From contig NZ_LCYG01000062.1 of NCBI RefSeq assembly GCF_001017175.1, positions 23,589-87,588 of the forward strand: a stretch of DNA of 64,000 nt, written 5' to 3'. Origin of the DNA: Microvirga vignae (GTDB lineage Bacteria; Pseudomonadota; Alphaproteobacteria; Rhizobiales; Beijerinckiaceae). This document shows, in pieces, positions 1-7,598 of the stretch. The stretch's first letter is position 1. The number at the start of each line of letters is the position of its first letter. The position numbers and the translations under genes are program-made. Under the pieces are notes generated by a model. That model ran no database searches. It saw nothing but the letters and a program-made list of their open reading frames with translations, and was not told where the DNA came from.

Positions 1-33
1 ACTGGGACAGCGAGCTGGAACCGTAAGAGTCCC

Positions 34-540
34 TCACCGGCCGATCGCAAGTCCCTTATCCACCGCAGCCTTGGCCGCGAAAGCGGCTAGCGCGAGCGAG
101 ATCAGCACGTTCCATCCAGCCAGCGACAGCCCGAGGAACCGCCATGCGGCCTCCGTGCAGCTCACCACGCGCGTGTTCTGCAGTTGATTGAGGAAATCGC
201 CCACGTTGCCCGCGCCTGCCCCTGCCCCGCCGCCGCAATCGCTAGGCCCTGCGAAGAAACCCCACTCGACGCCCGAATGATAGGCGCCAAGTCCCGCGCT
301 CACGAGGAAGATGAGCGCGATGAGCCACAGCCCCACCCGCGTCCAGCGCGGCGGCAGAAAGGCCGCCACGAGCCCCAGCGGCATGGCGATGTAATAGGGA
401 TTACGCTGAATGAGGCACAGCTTGCAGGGCACATAACCGAACACGTGCTCGAACACGAGCGCGCCGCCGATCGTGGCAGCGGCGCCGAGAACGACTGCGA
501 GAGCGGCTTGGCGCAGGTTGAGGCGAAGGCTCATCGCCAA
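34..540 (-). CDS. dsbB: Disulfide bond formation protein B (DsbB family)
   Basis: Inner-membrane protein of 168 residues that would reoxidise DsbA by passing electrons to quinone. Seen: four hydrophobic segments, a CKLC pair after the first segment (about residues 39-42) followed by IQRNPYY, and a second periplasmic cysteine pair (SDCGG and VVSCTEA, about 100-130), which is the DsbB pattern. The length is normal for the family. A Gly/Ala-rich stretch lies between the two distal cysteines. It sits 6 bases downstream of the YqaA-like gene on the same strand, so the two are probably co-transcribed. Confidence is high from motif order. Confidence 0.93.
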   Translation of the reverse strand: MAMSLRLNLRQAALAVVLGAAATIGGALVFEHVFGYVPCKLCLIQRNPYYIAMPLGLVAAFLPPRWTRVGLWLIALIFLVSAGLGAYHSGVEWGFFAGPSDCGGGAGAGAGNVGDFLNQLQNTRVVSCTEAAWRFLGLSLAGWNVLISLALAAFAAKAAVDKGLAIGR

Positions 541-546
541 TTCCCT

Positions 547-1128
547 TTAGAACAGGTAGCGGAAGGCCACGAAGCCACCGATGAAGGCAACGATGGCCAG
601 CGTCGCCACAACATTGAAGTTGTTGTCGATGATCGACTTGATGCGCGGCCCGAACTTGCTCATCAGCAACGCGATGATGAAGAAACGGGCGCCACGGGTC
701 AGGATTGAGAGCAGGATGAACCAGCCCAGATGATACCCGGCAAAGCCCGACGTGATCGTCACGAGCTTGTAGGGGATCGGCGTGAGGCCCTTCAACAGGA
801 TCACCCAATGGCCGTAGGTGGCGTAGGCATGCCGGAACGTCTCCGCGCCCTCCGTGAGGCCATAGAGCTGGAAAAGCCAGGCTCCGATGGAATCGTAGAG
901 CGCCAAGCCGATCACATAGCCCAGGACACCCCCTACGACCGAGGTGATCGTGCAGATCAGCGCATAAGACCAGGCCCGATCGGGCCGCGCCAACATCATG
1001 GGCACGAGCATGACATCCGGCGGAACGGGAAAGAACGAGCTTTCCGCGAAGGAGACGGCCGCCAGCGCGTAGGGTGCCGAAGGCCGGGCCGCGAGGGAAA
1101 GGGTCCAGTCGTAGAGGCGTCTGAGCAT
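547..1128 (-). CDS. YqaA/DedA-family (VTT domain) membrane protein
   Basis: 193-residue integral membrane protein. Seen: an N-terminal FAESSFFPVPPDVMLVPM stretch, a central glycine-rich segment (VVGGVLGYVIGLALYD) and a KGLTPIPYKLVTITSGF motif, all typical of the YqaA branch of the DedA/VTT superfamily. Known family members are linked to membrane lipid handling and envelope integrity; the substrate of this branch is unsettled. It lies directly upstream of dsbB with a 6-base gap, which suggests one operon. No truncation is seen. Confidence 0.85.
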   Translation of the reverse strand: MLRRLYDWTLSLAARPSAPYALAAVSFAESSFFPVPPDVMLVPMMLARPDRAWSYALICTITSVVGGVLGYVIGLALYDSIGAWLFQLYGLTEGAETFRHAYATYGHWVILLKGLTPIPYKLVTITSGFAGYHLGWFILLSILTRGARFFIIALLMSKFGPRIKSIIDNNFNVVATLAIVAFIGGFVAFRYLF

Positions 1129-1280
1129 AGGATCCCAGCAATTTCATGGGCAACAGGGCTGCGCGCTAAGGCCTCTTTGAGCACAAGCCGGCCGGAATAG
1201 CGAGAGGCAAGCCTTGCGGCGTGGCTTCACATCTCTCCGATTGACCGGGCTTCATCCCTCATGGTACTTCGCAGGTCCTT

Positions 1281-1365
1281 GCCCCTGTGGCGGAATTGGT
1301 AGACGCGCTCGACTCAAAATCGAGTTCCGCAAGGAGTGCTGGTTCGATCCCGGCCAGGGGCACCA
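1281..1365 (+). tRNA. tRNA-Leu (anticodon CAA)
   Basis: 85 bases with encoded CCA. The acceptor stem GCCCCTG pairs with CAGGGGC; the anticodon stem CTCGA/TCGAG encloses loop CTCAAAA, giving anticodon CAA; a variable arm and the T arm GGTTCGATCC are present. The 3' end is the attachment site of the adjoining integrated element and is repeated at 11956-11970. The gene remains complete after integration. Confidence 0.95.
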
Positions 1366-1366
1366 T
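1352..1366 (+). repeat. Left attachment site (attL) of the tRNA-Leu element
   Basis: 15-bp copy of GGCCAGGGGCACCAT overlapping the T-stem/acceptor end of tRNA-Leu. It matches 11956-11970 exactly, in the same orientation. Confidence 0.85.
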
Positions 1367-1604
1367 CCCTTTTCAGATGGTACGGCAGAAAGCCGAAGAA
1401 ATATCAACGAAATCAGAGCTTAAGCCTACAGAGGCTAGTCGGATGGCAAGACACTGGCAAGCCCATCTTTGTACGTCCTTTTGTACCACCGAATGCTGTT
1501 TCCTTAGCTTAGCTCCAGCATCCCGTCATGCCAGGAAATATCCTTTAGAGAATCACATGGGCTGAGCTTCTGGGTTCCCAGCTCAAGTTCAGCGAGATGC
1601 CACA

Positions 1605-1636
1605 GAAAAAATTCTAAATTCTTCTGAAAAAATTCT
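1605..1636. repeat. Two 11-bp direct repeats, 21 bp apart
   Basis: GAAAAAATTCT occurs at 1605-1615 and again at 1626-1636. The spacing of 21 bp is two helical turns, as for a protein-binding pair (operator, integrase arm site or UP-like element). They sit just upstream of the putative promoter of the RT leader RNA, within ~300 bp of attL. The function is unknown. Confidence 0.5.
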
Positions 1637-1639
1637 GCA

Positions 1640-1981
1640 CATCCCTTGAAACCGCTAAGCTTGGTACTTACCTCAGCTTGGCCGTCAGGATTGGCTGATC
1701 GGTGCGACTGTTGAGACCGTCAAGTTCGTTGACGATCCAGGTGACGACGACTTCGATGAAGATCGCCGACACAAGGTGAAGCAGGGATGCGACGCCGGGC
1801 ATAGCTCGGACCTCCTCGGTTACAATATACCGCATAGCGTTTATTAGGCCCGCACTTGTGAGAGCTTGATGCGACACGTCAGGAAGGATCTGGTGGATTA
1901 TGGTGTGCGTTCGAGGGACGCTCAGGGTTTCCTGAAGTCCCGGGCTAGGACTAGTCCCTCGAACTCTGCTATGAGGTTTCT
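1640..1981 (+). ncRNA. Putative structured leader RNA of the DRT2-like RT
   Basis: No convincing protein gene lies between the tRNA and the RT. Seen: an 11-bp perfect stem 1909-1919/1954-1964 whose loop holds two further hairpins (1922-1926/1931-1935 and 1936-1940/1948-1952), forming a three-way junction that ends 17 bases before the RT start, and a 6-bp hairpin at 1718-1723/1729-1734. A weak promoter-like TTGAAA (1646-1651) with a TACCTC at 17 bp spacing could start an RNA near 1680, giving roughly 300 nt. Known: DRT2 systems use a ~300-nt RNA encoded just upstream of the RT as template for repeat cDNA. The exact ends and the template part are not determined. Part could instead be an ordinary 5' leader. 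Confidence 0.55.
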
Positions 1982-3217
1982 GTGAAGCCTCACTGGTTTA
2001 AGCCGCGCAATTACAGGCACTTTGATGTCCCAGTGGGGATTGGCTTCGCGGAGAAAGTCGTTGCAACTGACTTCGCAGCCCAGCATCCGTTCTCTCCTCA
2101 CATCTCCTATATCAAGAGCGACAAGCGTTATCGGCTCGATCCGAAGAATCCGCATCTTGGGCGTCAGATAAAGATCAAGACCCGCGAGATTATGTATGCG
2201 TCCCATCGCGACGCCTGTATTCTTGGGTATTATTCCGCGCAGCTTGGGCTACGTCTAGAAAAGTTATACGCAGAGTCAGCGCTTGGTGACAATGTCATTG
2301 CCTACCGTGCTCTCGGAAAGGCGAACTATCATTTCTCTGCTGAAGCACTTCGGTACGCAGAGGCGAATGCGCCCTGCATGATACTTGCGTACGATGTATC
2401 TGGTTTCTTCGACAGCCTTGATCACGGCATTCTGAAACAGCGGCTCAAGGACATCTTAGAGGTCTCTGAACTTTCTCCCGACTGGTACGCTGTCTTTCGA
2501 CAAGTCACTAAGTTCCGCAAGATCGCTCTCGACGACCTCAAGGCGCATTCCACCTTTGGGGCGCGGATCAAGGATAAGGCACGTCGGCCCATCGCTACGG
2601 TCGCGGAGGTCAAAGCCGCGGGTATTACAATCACGCCAAATCCCAATCAGCATGGTATCCCACAGGGTACCCCGATAAGTAGCACCTTTGCGAACCTCTA
2701 TATGATTGAGGTTGATCGCAAGATTGCATCTGCTTGCACGAAGGCCGGAGCATTTTATCGACGGTACTCAGATGACATCCTGATCATTTGTAAGCCCGAG
2801 GATGCACTACGGTTAGAGTCAGTTGTGCTTGATGCAGTTGATAATGAGCGATTGGCGCTCAATACCGACAAGATTGAACGCACACTGTTTGACCGCGCTA
2901 ATTATCGAAGCGCTCAGTACCTCGGGTTTTTGCTTAATCCTAAGGGCGCGGCTATCCGCCCAAGTTCCCTATCGCGACAATGGCGGAAGCTAAGACAAGC
3001 CGCAAAACGGATTGAGAAAGCCGGTAACGAAGCTATCGCCGCTGGTCGCGCGAAGAAGATTTATACACGGAAGCTACGTAAGAGGTTCGCGCCCTTGCCC
3101 CTGCGCAACTTCTCATCATATGCCCGACGAGCCGCTGAGGAGCTTAGGTCCAAGGTCGTCCGGCGACAAGCAAGGCGGATTGAGCGGGAACTAGAGAAGA
3201 TAATCAGCCGCTTCTAG
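1982..3217 (+). CDS. Defence-type reverse transcriptase, probably DRT2/UG2-like
   Basis: 411 residues with a GTG start preceded by AGG at 1974-1976. Seen: RT motifs in order - an ILAYDVSGFFDSLDH block with the first catalytic Asp (~132-146), the HGIPQGTPISSTFANLY block (~226-242) and the YSDDI catalytic pair (~265). The N-terminus (HWFKPRNYRHFD) and the YASHRDA motif (~72-78) resemble my recollection of the UG2 antiphage RT group, although that group more often has YCDD. A basic helical C-terminus (~330-411) carries no maturase or protease domain. Known for the group: reverse transcription of an adjacent RNA into concatemeric cDNA that becomes a toxic gene on phage infection. Inference: same mode here, supported by the folded leader. 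Other antiviral RT subclasses remain possible. Confidence 0.72.
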   Translation: MKPHWFKPRNYRHFDVPVGIGFAEKVVATDFAAQHPFSPHISYIKSDKRYRLDPKNPHLGRQIKIKTREIMYASHRDACILGYYSAQLGLRLEKLYAESALGDNVIAYRALGKANYHFSAEALRYAEANAPCMILAYDVSGFFDSLDHGILKQRLKDILEVSELSPDWYAVFRQVTKFRKIALDDLKAHSTFGARIKDKARRPIATVAEVKAAGITITPNPNQHGIPQGTPISSTFANLYMIEVDRKIASACTKAGAFYRRYSDDILIICKPEDALRLESVVLDAVDNERLALNTDKIERTLFDRANYRSAQYLGFLLNPKGAAIRPSSLSRQWRKLRQAAKRIEKAGNEAIAAGRAKKIYTRKLRKRFAPLPLRNFSSYARRAAEELRSKVVRRQARRIERELEKIISRF

Positions 3218-3689
3218 TCGACGAACACTTTTTATCAACACTGAAACATGCCTTGAGATTTTGCCGAAAAATTTGTGAGCCTATTCGATAACGGCCCCTG
3301 AAGTAGAATCCCCCGGTGGCCAGGTCCTGCTTTTCATAGGCTCAGCGGTGTGATCGAGGAAATGAACCGCTGAGGTGACTCGGTTCATCCTCACAACACG
3401 ATCTGGCCGACTATTCTTCAAGAGTCTGACGCCAATGATCGGGAGCAGCCGCCCATTCTATCTTTGAGGCTTGGTCAAAAAGAGGGACCAGAAGCGGGGG
3501 CAGCTCCTGATCCCAAGGTAGTGAACAGTGATCCATCTAGGGGCAGCTGATGGTACTGTTCGTGTAAGAAGCTGACCGCTAAGCTTGCTTCTGTCATTGG
3601 AAATAGAGTCCTAACCCATTAGTGACTCTAGCTTCTCATCATCTCAATAGGTCCTGCCCCAGTGATAGCCGATCCAAGCTCGTCCATAA
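3218..3689. other. Intergenic stretch with competing hairpins, no gene seen
   Basis: About 470 bases without a coding frame. Seen: TCAGCGGT (3342-3349) pairs with ACCGCTGA (3366-3373), while the overlapping segment 3356-3369 pairs with 3381-3392 (core ATGAACCG/CGGTTCAT), so the two folds exclude each other. A second strong hairpin is TAGAGTC/GACTCTA at 3604-3610/3624-3630 with an inner CTAA/TTAG extension. Short repeats of GGTCCTGC and GGGGCAGCT recur. It could be a small RNA, an attenuator or the remains of an insertion sequence. Confidence 0.4.
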
Positions 3690-3758
3690 CCTATCATATA
3701 AATCCATGTTGACATTTTGATAGGCACCGATCACATCTTCTTCGAGTCTATTGATAGG
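3690..3758. promoter_or_regulatory. Putative res/operator sites of the serine recombinase
   Basis: CCTATCA (3690-3696) and inverted TGATAGG at 3718-3724 and 3752-3758 lie within 80 bases upstream of the recombinase start. Resolvases commonly bind such repeated half-sites next to their own gene for recombination and autoregulation. A TTGACA hexamer at 3709-3714 lies among them. Confidence 0.45.
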
Positions 3759-3769
3759 CAGAGGCTGAC

Positions 3770-4327
3770 ATGATCATTGGATATGCAAGGACCAGCACGA
3801 CAGACCAGAAAGCCGGATTAGAGGCGCAGGAGCGCGATCTTAGGGCCGCTGGCGTGGAACGACTCTATCAGGAGCAGACAAGCGCCACAGGGCCGCGCAA
3901 GGCGCTGGCTGAGGCTATCGACTACGCAAGACATGGCGACACCCTTGTTGTCACCAAGCTCGACAGGCTTGCCCGGTCTGTCGCTGAACTGGTGAGCATC
4001 ACCAAGCAACTTGAAGCTAAGGGCGCATCCTTGCGTGTCCTCAACCTGAATCTGGACACTGAAACCCCAACCGGAAAGCTGATGCTGAATATGCTTGGCT
4101 CAATCGCTCAGTTTGAGCGTGAGCTGATGCTTGAGCGTCAGCGTGAAGGAATCGCTAAGGCTAAGGGTGAAGGCAAATACAAGGGCCGTAAACCCACAGC
4201 TAGGGCCAAGGCTGATGAGGTTATGCGCTTGGCTGAGACAGGTCTGAGCCGTGAGCAGATAGCCAAAGAGCTTGGGATAGGTGTTGCCAGTGTTTATCGG
4301 GTGTTGGCATCTACCCGCCATCAGTAA
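3770..4327 (+). CDS. Serine recombinase (resolvase/invertase family)
   Basis: 185 residues. Seen: N-terminal MIIGYARTSTTDQ with the nucleophilic serine at ~9, the KLDRLARSVAEL motif (~64-75), the GKLMLNMLGSIAQFERELMLERQREGI E-helix (~102-128), a KYKGRKP hinge and a C-terminal helix-turn-helix (~155-182), a complete small Tn3-resolvase/Hin-type enzyme. It probably resolves or inverts DNA at the repeats just upstream, perhaps as a dimer-resolution factor for the element. The gene appears intact, unlike the second serine recombinase at 45057. Confidence 0.9.
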   Translation: MIIGYARTSTTDQKAGLEAQERDLRAAGVERLYQEQTSATGPRKALAEAIDYARHGDTLVVTKLDRLARSVAELVSITKQLEAKGASLRVLNLNLDTETPTGKLMLNMLGSIAQFERELMLERQREGIAKAKGEGKYKGRKPTARAKADEVMRLAETGLSREQIAKELGIGVASVYRVLASTRHQ

Positions 4328-4493
4328 AAGTGCCCGTCGGAAGTCCGGCCCAATCAAGTATTCGTACGCTACGACATAGGATCTAATTCAGGAGGTTCAT
4401 CTCGGAATGTGGCGTCTCTAATCCTTAATCCTATGCAGTTCTGTGTAGCGTTACGCGGTATGTTAGATGAGAGCTTATCTGGTGAGGCAGATC

Positions 4494-4802
4494 ATGGCCG
4501 GATCAATAGGCGGCGGAATTGAGCATGAAGAAGAGCAGAAAAGGCGCGACTTCCTCGCTGACATAAAGTCTAGCATTGCACATGCCGTAACGGGCGATGC
4601 CTTTGATCCGAAGCTGATCTTCCGGTTCTTCGAGATAGGTGGAGCAGCAACAGCAATCATCGGGTCCCTGCTAATTGTATATGGCCACTACGAGAACCAA
4701 GAATTCCATCAATATGCCGTTGGCTTCGGATTCATTGCTGTTGGCATACTAGCGTATATTGTTCCACAGCTTGCAGAAATTTGGGGCGATCCCAATGGAT
4801 AG
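4494..4802 (+). CDS. Small two-helix membrane protein, unknown function
   Basis: 102 residues if started at ATG 4494, which is preceded by GAGG at a suitable distance; an upstream in-frame ATG (4467) lacks this. Seen: a charged N-terminal region (EHEEEQKRRDFLADIKSSI) and two hydrophobic segments in the C-terminal half (AATAIIGSLLIVYGHY and YAVGFGFIAVGILAYIV). The stop overlaps the next start (ATG at 4795), so the two are translationally coupled. I do not recognise the family. Paired small membrane proteins in defence islands are often effectors, but nothing here proves that. Confidence 0.65.
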   Translation: MAGSIGGGIEHEEEQKRRDFLADIKSSIAHAVTGDAFDPKLIFRFFEIGGAATAIIGSLLIVYGHYENQEFHQYAVGFGFIAVGILAYIVPQLAEIWGDPNG

Positions 4803-5214
4803 CTTCCTAAATGCTTTCGCAACCTCCGCGATATGGGCCTTTATTGTTCTGGTTCTTGCAACCTCGCTCCTTATGTTATTTGACAAAAACTATGCGATAG
4901 CCGCTTGGTTCACCGAGGGTGCTCTTTACATCATTGTAGCCACATGGGGAAAAAAGTTAGCCATCAGCTTCTACCTCCGAGTTAACGGCAAGGCAGATAT
5001 TTCGGGTCAATTCTCTTCCGCTGACCAAGATCCTTTTGCAGGGCTTACTGCTATTGCTGGAATTGTTGCTTGCGGGATATTCGCTTCGCTAATGATGATT
5101 CTTCGACATAGCTATGAACTTCAGAAGTTGAAACTACAGCACGGTTCCGGTGCCTTGCCACCAGCTCCTCCAACTACCCATGCGGCACCGGGTGGACCAA
5201 GCCCTTCAGGGTAA
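4795..5214 (+). CDS. Membrane protein with Pro-rich tail, unknown function
   Basis: 139 residues starting at ATG 4795, which lies inside the end of the preceding gene (overlap ATGGATAG). Seen: a hydrophobic segment near the N-terminus (IWAFIVLVLATSLLMLF), two more in the middle (EGALYIIVATWG and AIAGIVACGIFASLMMIL), a short charged linker and a proline/glycine-rich C-terminus. The earlier in-frame ATG at 4759 is less likely because of the coupling. I do not recognise the family. Overlapping genes of two membrane proteins suggest a heteromeric complex. Confidence 0.65.
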   Translation: MDSFLNAFATSAIWAFIVLVLATSLLMLFDKNYAIAAWFTEGALYIIVATWGKKLAISFYLRVNGKADISGQFSSADQDPFAGLTAIAGIVACGIFASLMMILRHSYELQKLKLQHGSGALPPAPPTTHAAPGGPSPSG

Positions 5215-5472
5215 ATTACGGCAACTATGACAGTTAGCATTGGCCCTGACGCTTCCTATTAGGACTAAGCCAATGATTTTCCTCGCCCTATAGAAAAACT
5301 CATTAGTGCATATATCCTATAATTGTCAGGATAGTTTTATTGATATGCTTAAATATAAGTTCTCGAATTGTTTTAACTATGTTTATACTAAGTATTGACT
5401 AATAAATACTTTCCGTGCCAATCCGCATTTGTTTCGTTCTGTCTGTTCGGGTGTGGATACGGAAAAGGAATA

Positions 5473-6138
5473 ATGTTTTACATTTGCCAAGCGCCGGGAT
5501 GTGGCTCCCGCGCTGCTACTCGTTACGGCATTTATTGCTCTTCTCATAAGGCTCAGCTCAGGCGGCACGGGGCTATCGGCCAAAGAGCGATTACCAAGGC
5601 TGACTTGAAGCTCTACCGGGCTTTGGTCGCAGCACGGCTTGAGAAGAACAAGGACAAGCCTCTTCTGACGCAGCTTGAAGCTCGTTGGGGAGCAGTCCTC
5701 ACCTATGCCGAAAGTGTCCGTGAAGAGGCGCGGCGAAAGCCTATGGTTCGGTATAGACGTGAAGCCGCGATTGAAATGCTGAGGATCGGCAAGAACGTTC
5801 AGCCGGGGGATGTGATCGAAACCGTCTTGGCAATGTACGTGATGCAAGATCAACAGCCTCGCTGCTTCAAAAGCGATCAGGCGTTCAGGACACAAAAGGT
5901 CCGTAGAGTCCGAGGTCTGACTCGGCTCAACGCCGACGCATGGACTGATGCGAAGACCGGAAAGAGGAAGCTCGTCTATCGTGACCTGGGCCAGCGTACC
6001 GTGACCATCATGGGTGGCTGGATTGCTGAGGCTTTGGGTCCAGCGGGGATCATGTTCGCTCGGCTTGAACGCAAGGATCATGAGAAGAAGCAAGAGGCGT
6101 TGCTGGCCTTTCGTGATGCGTTAGGGAGCATGGAATGA
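5473..6138 (+). CDS. Zinc-finger-like N-terminus protein coupled to polymerase-like gene
   Basis: 221 residues from ATG 5473, preceded by a purine-rich GGAAAAGGAA; the frame is open further upstream to 5395 but that part lacks a good start signal. Seen: CQAPGCGSRAATRYGIYC followed by SSHK, a compact Cys4/Cys3His-like arrangement (residues ~5-26) that probably binds zinc, then a helical, basic body. The stop overlaps the start of the next gene by ATGA. Inference: a nucleic-acid-binding partner or primase/loader for the polymerase-like protein encoded next. I do not recognise the family as a whole. Confidence 0.7.
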   Translation: MFYICQAPGCGSRAATRYGIYCSSHKAQLRRHGAIGQRAITKADLKLYRALVAARLEKNKDKPLLTQLEARWGAVLTYAESVREEARRKPMVRYRREAAIEMLRIGKNVQPGDVIETVLAMYVMQDQQPRCFKSDQAFRTQKVRRVRGLTRLNADAWTDAKTGKRKLVYRDLGQRTVTIMGGWIAEALGPAGIMFARLERKDHEKKQEALLAFRDALGSME

Positions 6139-7499
6139 CGCTTCCTGCCATCGAGTTTGATGAGACCCAGACGAACGAGCAAGATGAGGACAGGTTCTTT
6201 GATCCGTGGAGAATCCCGCGGTCAGAAGGAACGAAGACGCTTATCTGCAAGATCATCGGCAACGTCCAAGTTTATGAGGAGTATTACAACCTTCGTCAGC
6301 GAAAGCGCAGAAGGAAGGATCAGGAGACACATGAGGCGACCGTCTCAGCGGTGATGTGCGACCTGATGCACGCCGTTCTCATGCAGGATCAGCGAGGTAT
6401 TGCAATCCCACGGTCCAACCAAGTGCTGGGCAGGGGTGATCGATACCAAGCTCCTGCTGAGAACCGTCAGCTTCCTTACGTTCTTGATGCGCTTGGGAGC
6501 AATGCCTTGGAATGGCTTGTCGAGGAACGTGGGTACATCAATCACTTTGGGCGCAATCAACGGACGCTTATCAAGCCCACGCAACGCCTCGTCGACAACA
6601 TGAAAGAGTTTGAAGTCGAGTTGCGCGGCCTTGGGCGCTGTAAGACCGAGGAAGTCATCATCCTCAAAGCCGAGAAGGAGGACTATTGGGATAAGGGAGC
6701 ATACCTCCCCTACGATGATACGGCGCTGACCAACCGCTATCGTGAGGAAATGCGTATCATCAACTCATGGCTTGCTGGGGCAAGCATTGAGTTTGACGAG
6801 GCTGCGCTTGAACGAGACCGCCCTATCGACACAGGCAACCTCACGCTCAGGCGCTATTTCAGCCAAGGGTCGTTCGAAAGTGGAGGAAGACTGTTCGGCG
6901 GGTTCTGGCAAGGGTTGAGCGAGGAGGAGCGCCTTGAAGGACTCATCATCAATGGTGAGAACGTTGTGGGTTTAGACTACGGACAAATGGCCCCCCGCAT
7001 CTTGTACGGGCTTGCAAAGGCTCAACCACCAGAAGGCGACCTATACGACATTCCCGGCCTAACCACGGTCAACGGACGATCGTACAGGGAAGGCGTAAAG
7101 AAGGTGATGAACGCCCTGATGTTCTCCGATGGTTTACCCAAGCGTAAGCCGATGGAGACTAAGAGCATCCTTCCACCTGACTTGTCTATTCAGGAGGTAG
7201 TTGACCTCATCCTGCAAGCCCATCCTGCTATCGCTCACCTTCTTGGAACTGAGGTTGGACACAAGGCTCAGTTCATTGAGAGTCAGGTGATGGTGAAGGT
7301 GCTTCTCAGGCTGAGGGAGCAGTCTATCGTGGCTTTGCCTATTCATGACGGGTTGGTCATACCAAGTGAGGCTGAGGCTAAAGCTGTGATGATAGATACA
7401 TTCAAGGATGAGGTTGGAGTTGATTGTCCTGTATCTGTTGAATTGAGTAAGGATCGTCACCCACTGTTTAACATCAATGGTCTATTACAGGTGGGATAA
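6135..7499 (+). CDS. Divergent family-A DNA polymerase-like protein
   Basis: 454 residues. Seen in order: VVGLDYGQMAPRILYGLA (~280-297), matching motif A of PolA (DYSQIELR type) with the catalytic Asp; REGVKKVMNALMFSDG (~315-330), matching motif B with the conserved Arg and Lys but Asn at the usual Phe/Tyr position and Phe at the usual Tyr; ALPIHDGLVIPSEAE (~410-424), matching motif C with HD kept and Gly for Glu. Both catalytic aspartates are therefore present. No 3'-5' or 5'-3' exonuclease motifs are seen; the N-terminal ~270 residues are unassigned. It overlaps the zinc-finger-like gene by 4 bases and is followed by RNase HI. Inference: replication or repair polymerase of the element, or a defence enzyme. 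The assignment rests on three short motifs. Confidence 0.6.
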   Translation: MTLPAIEFDETQTNEQDEDRFFDPWRIPRSEGTKTLICKIIGNVQVYEEYYNLRQRKRRRKDQETHEATVSAVMCDLMHAVLMQDQRGIAIPRSNQVLGRGDRYQAPAENRQLPYVLDALGSNALEWLVEERGYINHFGRNQRTLIKPTQRLVDNMKEFEVELRGLGRCKTEEVIILKAEKEDYWDKGAYLPYDDTALTNRYREEMRIINSWLAGASIEFDEAALERDRPIDTGNLTLRRYFSQGSFESGGRLFGGFWQGLSEEERLEGLIINGENVVGLDYGQMAPRILYGLAKAQPPEGDLYDIPGLTTVNGRSYREGVKKVMNALMFSDGLPKRKPMETKSILPPDLSIQEVVDLILQAHPAIAHLLGTEVGHKAQFIESQVMVKVLLRLREQSIVALPIHDGLVIPSEAEAKAVMIDTFKDEVGVDCPVSVELSKDRHPLFNINGLLQVG

Positions 7500-7598
7500 G
7501 AAAGAGGATAGTCACCCATCCTGTATAACTACCTATCTAACCATCTCCTTTATAGGGCGTCGTAAGGCCCCCTGATCTTCAATTTACAATGAGAACAC

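Noticed and set aside
1214..1565. Short plus-strand frames over tRNA-Leu
   Set aside because: They translate the tRNA itself and its flank.
1703..1875. TGCGAC/GATGCGAC and CGTCAGGA repeats as possible template-jump sites of the RT RNA
   Set aside because: Distances of 82, 85, 167 and 194 bases are not compatible with an endless open frame, and 6-8 base repeats are expected by chance.
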